Of a stretch of DNA of 64,000 nt, positions 44,452-53,324 are shown one piece after another (position 1 is the stretch's first letter; each line of letters starts with the position of its first letter). The position numbers were made by a program, and so were the translations under genes. The notes under the pieces are model-generated. The model saw only the letters and a list, made by a program, of their open reading frames with translations. It made no database searches and had not been told where the DNA came from. Source of the stretch: Pseudomonas maioricensis (GTDB taxonomy: Bacteria > Pseudomonadota > Gammaproteobacteria > Pseudomonadales > Pseudomonadaceae); contig NZ_LOHG01000014.1 of NCBI RefSeq assembly GCF_022790535.1, forward strand, positions 1 to 64,000. Reading direction: 5' to 3'.

Positions 44452-45270
44452 TTAAAGGCGCTGAAGATCCCGTTGCGCCAGCTGAGCGGCTGAGGTGCCC
44501 GGATATTGCGCTACAACCTGCTGCAAAATGCCTTTCACCTTGTCGGTATTACCGAGGCGGCGCTCGACGTCAGCAAGCTTGTAAAGCGAATCAGGCACTT
44601 TGGCGTGCTTTGGATAAAGCTGGCTGACCTTGGCAAAAGCCTGACCCGCGCCTTGCAGATCACCTTTGGCCAGGTTCACCTCACCCAACCAGTACTGGGC
44701 GTTGCCCGCGTAGGTGCTGTTTGGGTATTTGCGAAGGAAAGCGCCGAAAGCCTGGCTGGCTTTGTCGAAATCCTTGGCTTTGATCAGGTCGAAGGCTGCT
44801 TCGTAATAAAGCTTCTCCTTCGCAGGATCCGGTGGTTCAGTACCAGCAGACGGCGCTTGCGCGGCCGGTGCTGCTGGTGTCCCGCTGGCGTTGATATCGC
44901 CGCCAGCCGGTTGAGAATTATTGGAAGCCGCTGCGGCTGCGCCGCCTGCTCCTATGCGTGAATCCAGATCCTGATATCGCTCAAGCGCTTCTTGCTTCAT
45001 GCGCTGGATATCGTTTTGCTGGACCTCGACCATACCGCGCAACCGCGCGATTTCGTCCTGCATCTGTTGCAACTGCATGAACAGCTGACCTTGTGCCGAG
45101 GGTTGGGCCGTAACCCCTCCCCCGGCATAGGCGCCAGACGTGCCATAACCAGCTGGCGGATAACTGCTGCTGCCAGAGCCAGAATTGTTATCGACCACAG
45201 GAACCGCACCCCACGCAACTAGTGGAAGGGTGAGGGCCAAAACGGTTAGAGCACGTCGGCACGTTCGCAT
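44452..45270 (-). CDS. cpoB: Cell-division coordinator CpoB (YbgF)
   Basis: 272 residues, periplasmic. A signal peptide ends near VAWGAVP. A coiled-coil trimerisation region (about 60-95, with QLQQMQDEIARLRGMVEVQ) is followed by a low-complexity linker and C-terminal TPRs (YPNSTYAGNAQYWLGEVNLA). CpoB links Tol-Pal to peptidoglycan synthesis during constriction. Last gene of the Tol-Pal cluster, 6 nt after pal. Confidence 0.94.
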   Translation of the reverse strand: MRTCRRALTVLALTLPLVAWGAVPVVDNNSGSGSSSYPPAGYGTSGAYAGGGVTAQPSAQGQLFMQLQQMQDEIARLRGMVEVQQNDIQRMKQEALERYQDLDSRIGAGGAAAAASNNSQPAGGDINASGTPAAPAAQAPSAGTEPPDPAKEKLYYEAAFDLIKAKDFDKASQAFGAFLRKYPNSTYAGNAQYWLGEVNLAKGDLQGAGQAFAKVSQLYPKHAKVPDSLYKLADVERRLGNTDKVKGILQQVVAQYPGTSAAQLAQRDLQRL

Positions 45271-45276
45271 GTCAAA

Positions 45277-45774
45277 TTACTTACGCAGTTCGACGCGACG
45301 GTTTTGAGCCCAGGACTGCTCGTCGTTGCCGGTAGCAACTGGACGCTCTTCGCCGTAGGAAACCAGTTCCAGCTGAGCTGGGGAAACACCTTGCAGAACC
45401 AGGTAGCGTTGAACGGCTTTCGCACGACGCTCGCCCAGTGCCATGTTGTACTCACGAGTACCACGTTCGTCGGTGTTGCCTTCCAGAACTACGCGAGCGC
45501 CGTTGGCTTTCAGGTCCTTGGCGTGTACGTCCAGAGCGCGCAGGGCTTCTGGTTTCAGGTCCGAACTGTCGTATTCGAAGTAGAAGGTGGTGATTGCGCG
45601 CAGAGCAGCTTCTTCGCTCAGGCTGCCATCAACGGCACCAGTGTTTGCGCCGTAACCAGCGTTAGGATCAACAGCGCCTTCGCCAGCGTTGTCGCCGCCT
45701 TTGGAAGAGCAACCTACAGCTACAGCCATGGCCAGAGCCAGCGCAGCAAATTTACCAAACTTCAGCATTTCCAT
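45277..45774 (-). CDS. pal: Peptidoglycan-associated lipoprotein Pal (OprL)
   Basis: 165 residues from ATG 45774, with AGGAG 8 nt upstream. Lipobox AVAVGC (Cys22) and a C-terminal OmpA-like peptidoglycan-binding domain (VVLEGNTDERGTREYNMALG). Anchors the outer membrane to the wall and works with TolB. The longer open frame to 45810 lacks a ribosome site. Confidence 0.97.
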   Translation of the reverse strand: MEMLKFGKFAALALAMAVAVGCSSKGGDNAGEGAVDPNAGYGANTGAVDGSLSEEAALRAITTFYFEYDSSDLKPEALRALDVHAKDLKANGARVVLEGNTDERGTREYNMALGERRAKAVQRYLVLQGVSPAQLELVSYGEERPVATGNDEQSWAQNRRVELRK

Positions 45775-45831
45775 CGTGAAACTCCTAATGAACCCCAGTG
45801 TGTTAAGCAAATCTTTTTGTGTAGCGCCGCG

Positions 45832-47136
45832 TCAGTTCAGGTAAGGGGACCAGGACGGTTCTCTGACTTCGCCTTGAGCGGTAGGAAGCGGGAGCCTTAC
45901 GCGTCCATTAATGGACACGAGCATCAAGACTCCCCGGCCCTGCTGGCGGGTGGCGTAGATTACCATGGTGCCGTTGGGCGCAACAGTAGGCGACTCATCA
46001 AGGTTGCTATCTGTGAGGATTTTTACACTTCCGCGCGCCAAATCCTGAACAGCAACCTTGAAATTAGTGAAGCCGTCCTGCCGGTGAATCATTACCAGCG
46101 TCTTTTCATCGGCTGACAATTTCGGGTTGGCGTTGTAGTTGCCGACGAAAGTTACACGTTCAGCACCACCACCATTGATATTTGTTTTGTAAATCTGCGG
46201 TTTGCCGCCACGGTCCGACGTGAAGTACAGCGTCGAGCCATCTTTACCGAAGAACGGTTCGGTATCAATAGACGAATCGTTGGTTACGCGACTCAACTGA
46301 CGCGAAGCCAGATTCATCACATAAACCTCCGGGTTACCGTCCTTCGACAACACGAAAGCCAGCTTGGTGCCATCAGGTGACCAGGCAGGCGCGCCGTTCA
46401 GGCCTTCAAAGTTGGTGATCTGCTCGCGGCGACCGGTATCGATGTGCTGAACGAAGATGCGCGGACGCTTCTGCTCAAACGATACATAGGCAATACGCTT
46501 GCCATCGGGTGCGAAGCGCGGCGACAGGATCGGCTCACGAGATTGCAACAGGGTCACTGCACGAGCACCGTCGTAGTCCGAACGCTGCAACGTGAAACGG
46601 GTGTTGTTCTCGGAGAAGCGCTCAGCAGTCACGTACAGCATACGAGTGGAGAAAGCGCCCTTGATGCCGGTCAGTTTCTCGAACGACTGATCCGCAATAT
46701 AGTGCGACATGTCGCGCAATTGATCAGTAGTACCCGACACGTTGCCGGTCAGTACCTGCTGCTCGGTCGCCACGTTGAACAGTGCATATTGCACCTGCAG
46801 ACGACCGCCTGCAGGAACGATATTACCGACCATCACGTATTGCGCACCCAGTGCTTTCCAGTCACGGAAGATGACTTCGCTGGCCTGGCTTGGCTGGCTG
46901 ATCATGTTCTGACGCGCGATCGGGGCGTAGTAGCCCGAATTGCGCAGGTCATTGCCGATGATTTCCGACATGTCCTCTGGCAACACGTTGCCGCCCTGCC
47001 AGCCAAAAGGCACAACAGCAATAGGCGTTGCACGGTCACTGCCGCTGGTGACCAGAATGTTCTTCTCTTCTGCACTGACCATGCCGGCCGCACAACAGAG
47101 AACGACTACTAGTAGTCCTCGAAAAAGCTTGATCAC
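45832..47136 (-). CDS. tolB: Tol-Pal translocation protein TolB
   Basis: 434 residues, periplasmic. Signal peptide (about 22 residues, ending MVSA), N-terminal domain that docks TolA, and a six-bladed beta-propeller with blade motifs such as SPRFAPDGKRIAYVS and APAWSPDGTKLAFVL. It overlaps the tolA stop by 4 nt. Confidence 0.97.
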   Translation of the reverse strand: MIKLFRGLLVVVLCCAAGMVSAEEKNILVTSGSDRATPIAVVPFGWQGGNVLPEDMSEIIGNDLRNSGYYAPIARQNMISQPSQASEVIFRDWKALGAQYVMVGNIVPAGGRLQVQYALFNVATEQQVLTGNVSGTTDQLRDMSHYIADQSFEKLTGIKGAFSTRMLYVTAERFSENNTRFTLQRSDYDGARAVTLLQSREPILSPRFAPDGKRIAYVSFEQKRPRIFVQHIDTGRREQITNFEGLNGAPAWSPDGTKLAFVLSKDGNPEVYVMNLASRQLSRVTNDSSIDTEPFFGKDGSTLYFTSDRGGKPQIYKTNINGGGAERVTFVGNYNANPKLSADEKTLVMIHRQDGFTNFKVAVQDLARGSVKILTDSNLDESPTVAPNGTMVIYATRQQGRGVLMLVSINGRVRLPLPTAQGEVREPSWSPYLN

Positions 47137-48212
47137 AAGGCTAGATCTCCAGGTGTAAATGTCATCTTGAATGAACGATAGGGAGCGAAGTCCGCGGCCT
47201 TCATACCCTGCATTTCTGTCAAGCGGCCAATGTTCTTGACTGCTGCGACTGCTGAACTGTCAAACGGCCCGTCTCCGCTGGATTTGGCAACCGATACCGA
47301 GGCAATAGTGCCGTCCGGCAACATACCAATCTGCAGCGTAACGGACATGTTGTTACGTGCTGATGGTGGTCGACTCCAGCCCTCGGAGGCACGAACACGA
47401 ATCAGATCGTCGAAACTACCCGCGACTTCATCACCCTGCTCATCCGCCAACGCCTGTTGCCGTTCCGGTTTATCGGAAAGCAGGTCAGCCAAGGCCTGAG
47501 CCTTTTTGTCTTCAGCAGATTTGCGAGCTGCTTCCTGCGCCTTCTTGGCAGCATCGGCAGTGGCTTTCTTCTTCGCGTCGTCAGCTGCTTTCTTTTTAGC
47601 GTCTTCGGCAGCCTTTTTCTTGGCATCCTCAGCCGCTTTTTTCTTCGCATCGTCGGCAGCCTGCTTCTTGGCTTCCTCGGCTGCAGCTTTCTTGGCGTCT
47701 TCCTCGGCCTTTTTCTTGGCGTCGTCTTCAGCTTTTTTCTTGGCTATGTCGGCCAGCTGTTTTTCTTCAGCTTTTTTGGCATCAGCCTTCTTGGCTTCAT
47801 CAGCTTTCTTCGCTTCGTCGGCCTTTTTTGCCTCGGCCGCTTTCTGCGCTGCTTCTTCAGCCTTCTGTTCTTCCGCTTTTTGAGCAGCCTCTTCTTTCTT
47901 TTGTTCCGCAGCTTTTACAGCTTCCTGCTTTTCCTGCTCGACTTTCTTCTGTTCCAACTGCTCGACTTCGGTTTGTCGAGCAGCGGTCTTCTTCGCCTCG
48001 CCAGCAATTTTCTGGTTGGTCTGGGTCGTCGCCTGACTCTTGGATTTGAGCTGGTACAGGGTGGCCTGCACGATAGGCTTGGATTCGGGCAATTCCGGAG
48101 TCATGGCAAAGCTGACAAACAGCAAACCAAAAATCAGGACGTGCAACGCCACGGCCCAGACACTAGGCCAGAAATAATTCTCCGAGGCGGACGGCTCTCG
48201 AATTGGCTGCAT
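47133..48212 (-). CDS. tolA: Tol-Pal energy transducer TolA
   Basis: 359 residues: one N-terminal membrane helix (about 18-38), a long Ala/Lys/Glu-rich helical domain II (about 75-245, rich in AEEDAKKAAAEEAKKQAA-like repeats) and a C-terminal domain III. It spans the periplasm from TolQR to TolB/Pal. Its start codon overlaps the tolR stop by one base. Confidence 0.96.
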   Translation of the reverse strand: MQPIREPSASENYFWPSVWAVALHVLIFGLLFVSFAMTPELPESKPIVQATLYQLKSKSQATTQTNQKIAGEAKKTAARQTEVEQLEQKKVEQEKQEAVKAAEQKKEEAAQKAEEQKAEEAAQKAAEAKKADEAKKADEAKKADAKKAEEKQLADIAKKKAEDDAKKKAEEDAKKAAAEEAKKQAADDAKKKAAEDAKKKAAEDAKKKAADDAKKKATADAAKKAQEAARKSAEDKKAQALADLLSDKPERQQALADEQGDEVAGSFDDLIRVRASEGWSRPPSARNNMSVTLQIGMLPDGTIASVSVAKSSGDGPFDSSAVAAVKNIGRLTEMQGMKAADFAPYRSFKMTFTPGDLAL

Positions 48213-48676
48213 CAGGGGGCCTCAGTAATCAAGCCGACATTCCCGACCCCGGCTTTCTGCAGCCCACCCATGGTGCCCATGACCGAACCGTAATCAACGG
48301 TTTTGTCGCCACGAATGAAAACCTGCGTCTGCTTGCCAGCTTCACGGCCAGCGGCAACGATTTTGGTCACGGCAGAGGTCAACTGCGGCAAGGTCATTGC
48401 CTTGTCCATCTGCTTGTCGGTGTCGACTTCGCTGCCAAGATTCCAGTAGTAGGTCTTGTCAGCCTTGATCGAAATAGTCAGGACCTGATTGTTGTTGTCT
48501 TGCGGCAAAGCCTCGCTGGAGACTTTGGGCAAATCCACTTTCACGCCCTGATTGATCATGGGAGCGGTGACCATAAAAATGACCAGCAGCACCAACATCA
48601 CGTCGATGTAAGGCACTACGTTCATTTCGGCGACCGGCTTGCGTTTTCTGCGGCGATCTCGAGCGATTAAAGCCAT
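48212..48676 (-). CDS. tolR: Tol-Pal proton-channel protein TolR
   Basis: 154 residues, ExbD/TolR family. One membrane helix follows EMNVVPYIDVMLVLLVIFMV, where the Asp is the proton-relay residue. It forms the motor with TolQ and drives TolA. Confidence 0.96.
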   Translation of the reverse strand: MALIARDRRRKRKPVAEMNVVPYIDVMLVLLVIFMVTAPMINQGVKVDLPKVSSEALPQDNNNQVLTISIKADKTYYWNLGSEVDTDKQMDKAMTLPQLTSAVTKIVAAGREAGKQTQVFIRGDKTVDYGSVMGTMGGLQKAGVGNVGLITEAP

Positions 48677-48690
48677 TGGGAATTACCTGC

Positions 48691-49386
48691 TCACTCTTCG
48701 CTGGTGTGCACTTTACGGTGCAGGATGGCCTGGAATTCCTCGGCGAAGGTGTAGTAACGACTAATCAAGGTTTCGCTGCGAGCGGCAAAACGGTTGTAGG
48801 CGATTACTGCAGGGATCGCCGCGAACAGGCCAATGGCTGTTGCGATCAGTGCTTCGGCAATGCCGGGTGCAACGGTGGCGAGTGTCGCCTGTTGCGCCGT
48901 GGCCAGACCGCGGAAGGAGTTCATGATCCCCCAGACGGTACCGAACAAGCCGATGTACGGGCTGACGGAGCCAACGGTGGCCAGATAAGGCAGACCCGAT
49001 TCGAGTTTCTCTTCCTCACGCGAGATGGCAACACGCATGGCACGAGCCACGCCTTCCATCACGGCCTCTGGATCGACACCTGCCTGCTGACGCAGACGCG
49101 AGAACTCTTTGAAGCCGGCACGGAAGATCTGCTCCACACCCGAATCAGGGTCTGGATTGCTGCCCGCCTGACGGTACAGTTTGGACAGATCGATACCGGA
49201 CCAGAAACGCTCCTCGAAGCTGTCCAATGCCCGGCGCCCAGCACGCAGCATGTTGCTGCGCTGAAAAATCATGATCCATGAAGTGACTGAAGCAGCCACC
49301 AGGATCAGCATGACCAACTGAACGACAATGCTGGCATTACTGACCAAACTCCACATGGAGGAATGGTCGACGACGTTAGCTTCCAC
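48691..49386 (-). CDS. tolQ: Tol-Pal motor protein TolQ
   Basis: 231 residues from GTG 49386, preceded by AGGAGAGC. Product begins (M)EANVVDHSSMWSL, as in other Pseudomonas TolQ. The frame is open further upstream to 49434 but inside ybgC. MotA/ExbB domain with three membrane segments (GLFGTVWGIMNSFRGLA). Overlaps the ybgC stop by 11 nt. Confidence 0.96.
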   Translation of the reverse strand: MEANVVDHSSMWSLVSNASIVVQLVMLILVAASVTSWIMIFQRSNMLRAGRRALDSFEERFWSGIDLSKLYRQAGSNPDPDSGVEQIFRAGFKEFSRLRQQAGVDPEAVMEGVARAMRVAISREEEKLESGLPYLATVGSVSPYIGLFGTVWGIMNSFRGLATAQQATLATVAPGIAEALIATAIGLFAAIPAVIAYNRFAARSETLISRYYTFAEEFQAILHRKVHTSEE

Positions 49387-49843
49387 GCTTGCTCTCCTGC
49401 TCTGTATGTGTACCCGCGCCGCTCTGGTCGGCAAAGGCCGTACGCAAAGCTTCGGGAATGGCCCGGGGTTTCAAACTATCGGCGTTTACACACGCCACCA
49501 AGAACTGCCCCTCACAGAGCAGCGTTGCATCCGCAGCCCGCCTGACTTCCTGTTTGAAGCGCAGGCTGACACGGTTCAATTCGATTACTTCAGCGCTGAC
49601 CAGCAGTTCGTCATCCAGTCGCGCCGGCTTGTGATAACGCGCCTCGCTGGAATGCACAACAAACAACAGACCTTCCTTCGCCATTGAGGATTGGGCGAAC
49701 CCCAAATCCCGCAGCCGCTCGGTACGAGCCCGCTCCATGAATTTCAGATAATTGACGTAGTAGACGATGCCGCCTGCATCGGTGTCCTCGTAATAAACGC
49801 GACAGCGATGTGCGAACGACTGAACCCCGTTTTGCGCGCGCAT
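49376..49843 (-). CDS. ybgC: Acyl-CoA thioesterase YbgC
   Basis: 155 residues, 4-hydroxybenzoyl-CoA thioesterase-like hot-dog fold. The active-site stretch YYEDTDAGGIVYYVNYLKF carries the catalytic Asp. First gene of the conserved tol-pal cluster. It probably acts in phospholipid-linked acyl metabolism at the inner membrane. Confidence 0.94.
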   Translation of the reverse strand: MRAQNGVQSFAHRCRVYYEDTDAGGIVYYVNYLKFMERARTERLRDLGFAQSSMAKEGLLFVVHSSEARYHKPARLDDELLVSAEVIELNRVSLRFKQEVRRAADATLLCEGQFLVACVNADSLKPRAIPEALRTAFADQSGAGTHTEQESKRGS

Positions 49844-49981
49844 ACTCTAGTGCTTACTCCTCAGGTTGCCAATCCGCCACGGCAACTGTTTTTCAACGTT
49901 TTACCGGTTATTTCGTGTCGACCTGACGCAGCTGCCAGTCTGACCGCGCAAACTCCGAATAAATCAGTGTTTTGCGCTTTT

Positions 49982-51040
49982 TTAAATGTCTTCATCTGCA
50001 ACAAATTGTTCGGCACCTGGCATCTCCCCCATTCGGGAAGGAATGTTCAGACCGAAGTGCAAATAGGCATGCCGGGTCACGACCCGTCCACGTGGTGTGC
50101 GCATGATATAGCCTTGCTGGATCAAATAGGGTTCCAGCACGTCTTCAATGGTATGGCGTTCTTCGCTGATCGCAGCAGCCAGACTGTCGACACCCACAGG
50201 ACCGCCGTCAAACTTTTCGATCATGGTCAACAGCAAACGCCGGTCTTGATGATCGAAGCCGCGCTCGTCGACATCGAGCAGATTGAGCGCCAGATCAGCG
50301 ATAGGCTTGGTAATCTCGCCTTTACCGCGTACTTCGGCAAAATCCCTCACCCGGCGCAACAGGCGATTGGCGATCCGCGGCGTGCCACGCGCCCGGCGAG
50401 CAATCTCAAATGCACCCTCCGGTTCAATGGGCAGCCCCAGAATACCTGCGGAGCGGGACACGATAGTTGCCAGATCCGCGATGCTGTAGAACTCCAGACG
50501 CTGCACAATACCGAAACGGTCACGCAACGGATTCGTCAGCATACCTGCCCGGGTGGTTGCACCAACCAGGGTAAACGGCGGCAGATCAAGCTTGATCGAG
50601 CGAGCCGCAGGCCCTTCGCCGATCATGATGTCTAGCTGGAAGTCCTCCATCGCCGGGTAAAGGACTTCTTCAACGATAGGCGACAGCCGGTGAATCTCGT
50701 CGATAAAGAGAACATCGTTAGGTTCAAGATTGGTTAGAATCGCCGCAAGATCGCCCGGCCGCTCCAGTACAGGGCCGGACGTGCTCTTGATTGAAACCGA
50801 CATTTCCTGGGCAATGATATTGGCCAATGTGGTCTTGCCCAAACCGGGCGGGCCGAAGATCAGCGTGTGGTCGAGCGCTTCGTTACGTCCGCGCGCGGCC
50901 TGGATAAACAACTCCATCTGCTCGCGCACCGTCGGCTGACCAATATAGTCGGCAAGGCTTAGTGGACGAATCGCGCGATCAATCTGTTCATCACGATCAC
51001 GGCCGCCACTGGCGGTTATCAGGCGGTCAGCATCAATCAC
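49982..51040 (-). CDS. ruvB: Holliday-junction helicase motor RuvB
   Basis: 352 residues, AAA+ ATPase driving branch migration. Walker A GPPGLGKTTL, Walker B DVLFIDEIHRL, sensor GATTRAG and a C-terminal winged helix (RGRVVTRHAYLHFG). The start follows the ruvA stop directly (1041/1040 junction), so the two are coupled. Confidence 0.97.
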   Translation of the reverse strand: MIDADRLITASGGRDRDEQIDRAIRPLSLADYIGQPTVREQMELFIQAARGRNEALDHTLIFGPPGLGKTTLANIIAQEMSVSIKSTSGPVLERPGDLAAILTNLEPNDVLFIDEIHRLSPIVEEVLYPAMEDFQLDIMIGEGPAARSIKLDLPPFTLVGATTRAGMLTNPLRDRFGIVQRLEFYSIADLATIVSRSAGILGLPIEPEGAFEIARRARGTPRIANRLLRRVRDFAEVRGKGEITKPIADLALNLLDVDERGFDHQDRRLLLTMIEKFDGGPVGVDSLAAAISEERHTIEDVLEPYLIQQGYIMRTPRGRVVTRHAYLHFGLNIPSRMGEMPGAEQFVADEDI

Positions 51041-51649
51041 TTAAGCCATTCCCTTCAAGGCACGTCGAATCAAATCTGCGCTGCTCAAGTCTTTTTCCTT
51101 GATAGCGGAAACCGCTTTGCTCGCTTCCTGAGGCTTGTAGCCCAGGGAAATAAGCGCGCTGACCGCATCGTTCTCAGCTGTCGCGACAGGCTCCGGCGCA
51201 TTTGGCCCGCTGGACACCAGCGCAAAAGTCCCAGGCAAGGTTTCCCAGGCCTTGAAGCGGTCCTTCAGCTCAACGAGCAGGCGCTCGGCAGTCTTTTTAC
51301 CTACGCCTGGAATACGGGTCAAAGCAGAAGTGTCCTGAGCCTGAACGCAACGTACCAACTCATCCACTTCCAGACCAGACATCAAGGCCAGCGCCAGTTT
51401 CGGACCTACACCATTCAGGCGTATCAACTCCCGAAACAGCTCGCGCTCACGCTTTTCATAAAAACCATACAGCAGGTGTGCATCCTCGCGGACCACAAGG
51501 TGAGTATGCAGCGTCACCGGCTCGCCGACATGCGGCAAGCGGTAGAGCGTGGTCATGGGGACCTCGATCTCATAACCGACACCGTTCACATCAAGCACCA
51601 GATGCGGCGGCTGTTTCTCAGCCAAAAAGCCGCGTAAGCGTCCAATCAC
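51041..51649 (-). CDS. ruvA: Holliday-junction binding protein RuvA
   Basis: 202 residues: OB-fold (MIGRLRGFLAEKQPPHLVLD), helix-hairpin-helix pairs (RLNGVGPKLALALMSG, RIPGVGKKTAERLLVEL) and the C-terminal RuvB-binding domain. Works with RuvB and RuvC in recombination repair. Confidence 0.97.
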   Translation of the reverse strand: MIGRLRGFLAEKQPPHLVLDVNGVGYEIEVPMTTLYRLPHVGEPVTLHTHLVVREDAHLLYGFYEKRERELFRELIRLNGVGPKLALALMSGLEVDELVRCVQAQDTSALTRIPGVGKKTAERLLVELKDRFKAWETLPGTFALVSSGPNAPEPVATAENDAVSALISLGYKPQEASKAVSAIKEKDLSSADLIRRALKGMA

Positions 51650-51793
51650 GTATCAAATCCTTTCGTATTGTCGGCCAGACCACGTGACCAACGCGAAACA
51701 GTGTTCGCAATCATTGCAGGCATGACACAGCCTGCAAGCAGAAATGTTAAAGCAGATGATGCTAACAGAGACACAGCCCCACTATCGCAAGCA

Positions 51794-52318
51794 TTAGAGA
51801 CGCAGGCGACCACCGCGACTGCGAGCCGTGTTCAAGCCGTGAGGAATCAGGCTTGAACGCGTGTGCGCATGGCACAGGGCGATCGCCAGGGCATCCGAAG
51901 CGTCGATTTGCGGCTTCTGGGTCAACTTGAGCAAATGCATGACCATCATCATCACTTGCTCTTTATTCGCCCCCCCGGTGCCAGCGACAGCTTGCTTGAC
52001 CTGAGTCGCCGAATATTCGGCAATCTCCAGCCCCTCTTCGGCCCCCGCAACAATCGCAGCGCCTCGTGCCTGGCCCAGCTTCAAGGCCGAGTCAGCGTTA
52101 CGCGCCATAAAAACCTTTTCAATGCCCATGGTCACGGGACCGTAGGTCTGAATGACTTCCCTCACCCCGCGAAACACAATCTGCAAGCGCTCATGCAGCT
52201 CGCCACTGCCGGTGCGAATACAGCCCGACGCCACGTAAACACAGCCACGCCCGGTATCTCTTACCACGCCATAACCAGTGATTCGGGAGCCGGGGTCTAT
52301 ACCAAGAATAAGAGTCAT
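51794..52318 (-). CDS. ruvC: Holliday-junction resolvase RuvC
   Basis: 174 residues from ATG 52318 (MTLILGIDPGSRITGYG). The acidic catalytic residues are seen in LGIDPG, GIEKVF and IDASDAL. The 15-codon upward extension of the frame is not conserved-looking. 144 nt separate it from ruvA. Confidence 0.96.
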   Translation of the reverse strand: MTLILGIDPGSRITGYGVVRDTGRGCVYVASGCIRTGSGELHERLQIVFRGVREVIQTYGPVTMGIEKVFMARNADSALKLGQARGAAIVAGAEEGLEIAEYSATQVKQAVAGTGGANKEQVMMMVMHLLKLTQKPQIDASDALAIALCHAHTRSSLIPHGLNTARSRGGRLRL

Positions 52319-52443
52319 AAAGCCTGCAGCTTGAGAAGTGATACTCAGCGAAGATCGCAGCATAAAGGCAGAAGCCGAAGGCCGATAGCGATGTCAGCAC
52401 ATCGCCACCGGCCTCCGGCCCCTTTTTGTCCTGCAGAAATCTG

Positions 52444-53190
52444 TCAGCCCAACTGTTCCATGACTTCGTCCGGAATTTCAGCATTGGAATAGACGTTCTG
52501 TACGTCATCCAGGTCTTCGAGCATGTCGATCAGCTTGAGCACCTTTTCTGCTGTTTCCAGATCAAGTACCGCGCTGGTCGTCGGCAACATCACGATTTCA
52601 GCGTCCGTAGCGTTGAAGCCAGCAGCTTCAATAACATTGCGAACCGCGTAAAAACTGGAAAACGAGGTAAAGACATCAATGCTACCGTCGTCATTGGTGA
52701 CGATATCATCGGCGTCAGCTTCCATTGCAGCTTCGGTCAGAGAGTCTTCATCAACACCGGCCGCAAACGAGATCTGACCTTTACGATCGAACAGGTACGC
52801 GACAGAACCATCTGTACCCAGGTTGCCGCCACACTTGGTGAACGCATGACGCACGGCTGCCGCAGTGCGATTACGGTTGTCAGTCATGGTTTCAACCATA
52901 ATCGCAACGCCACCCGGGCCGTAGCCTTCGTAGCCGAGCTCTTCGACATCATCACCATCTGCTGCACCGGTGCCTCGAGCCACCGCGCGGTCAATGGTGT
53001 CACGGGTCATGTTTGCACCAAGAGCCTTGTCCAGCGCCAGACGCAGACGTGGGTTGGAGCCGGGATCGCCACCGCCCTGACGGGCCGCAACAGTCAGTTC
53101 ACGGATCCACTTGGTAAAAATCTTGCCCTTCTTGGCATCCTGACGCTCTTTGCGGTGCTTGATGTTCGCCCACTTAGAATGACCTGCCAT
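52444..53190 (-). CDS. yebC: YebC/PmpR-family regulator
   Basis: 248 residues from ATG 53190 (MAGHSKWANIKHRKERQDAK). The family has been described as transcriptional regulators (PmpR of P. aeruginosa represses the quinolone system) and, more recently, as translation factors for polyproline stretches. Located upstream of ruvC as in most gammaproteobacteria. Confidence 0.94.
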   Translation of the reverse strand: MAGHSKWANIKHRKERQDAKKGKIFTKWIRELTVAARQGGGDPGSNPRLRLALDKALGANMTRDTIDRAVARGTGAADGDDVEELGYEGYGPGGVAIMVETMTDNRNRTAAAVRHAFTKCGGNLGTDGSVAYLFDRKGQISFAAGVDEDSLTEAAMEADADDIVTNDDGSIDVFTSFSSFYAVRNVIEAAGFNATDAEIVMLPTTSAVLDLETAEKVLKLIDMLEDLDDVQNVYSNAEIPDEVMEQLG

Positions 53191-53324
53191 ATCTCGCTCC
53201 AGATTCTTTTTCAAACACCTTCGCCTTTCGCCCATCGATAAAGAGGCAAAAGGATTTACTTGATCAGGGGTACAGCCATGCGGAACGCGCTCCCACCAGA
53301 TGGAGGAACGCGCCCCTGCTAGCG

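Noticed and set aside
47133..48212. Long plus-strand frame antisense to tolA rich in Phe/Leu/Ser
   Set aside because: It mirrors the Ala/Lys/Glu repeat of TolA domain II. The apparent hydrophobic protein is a codon artefact.
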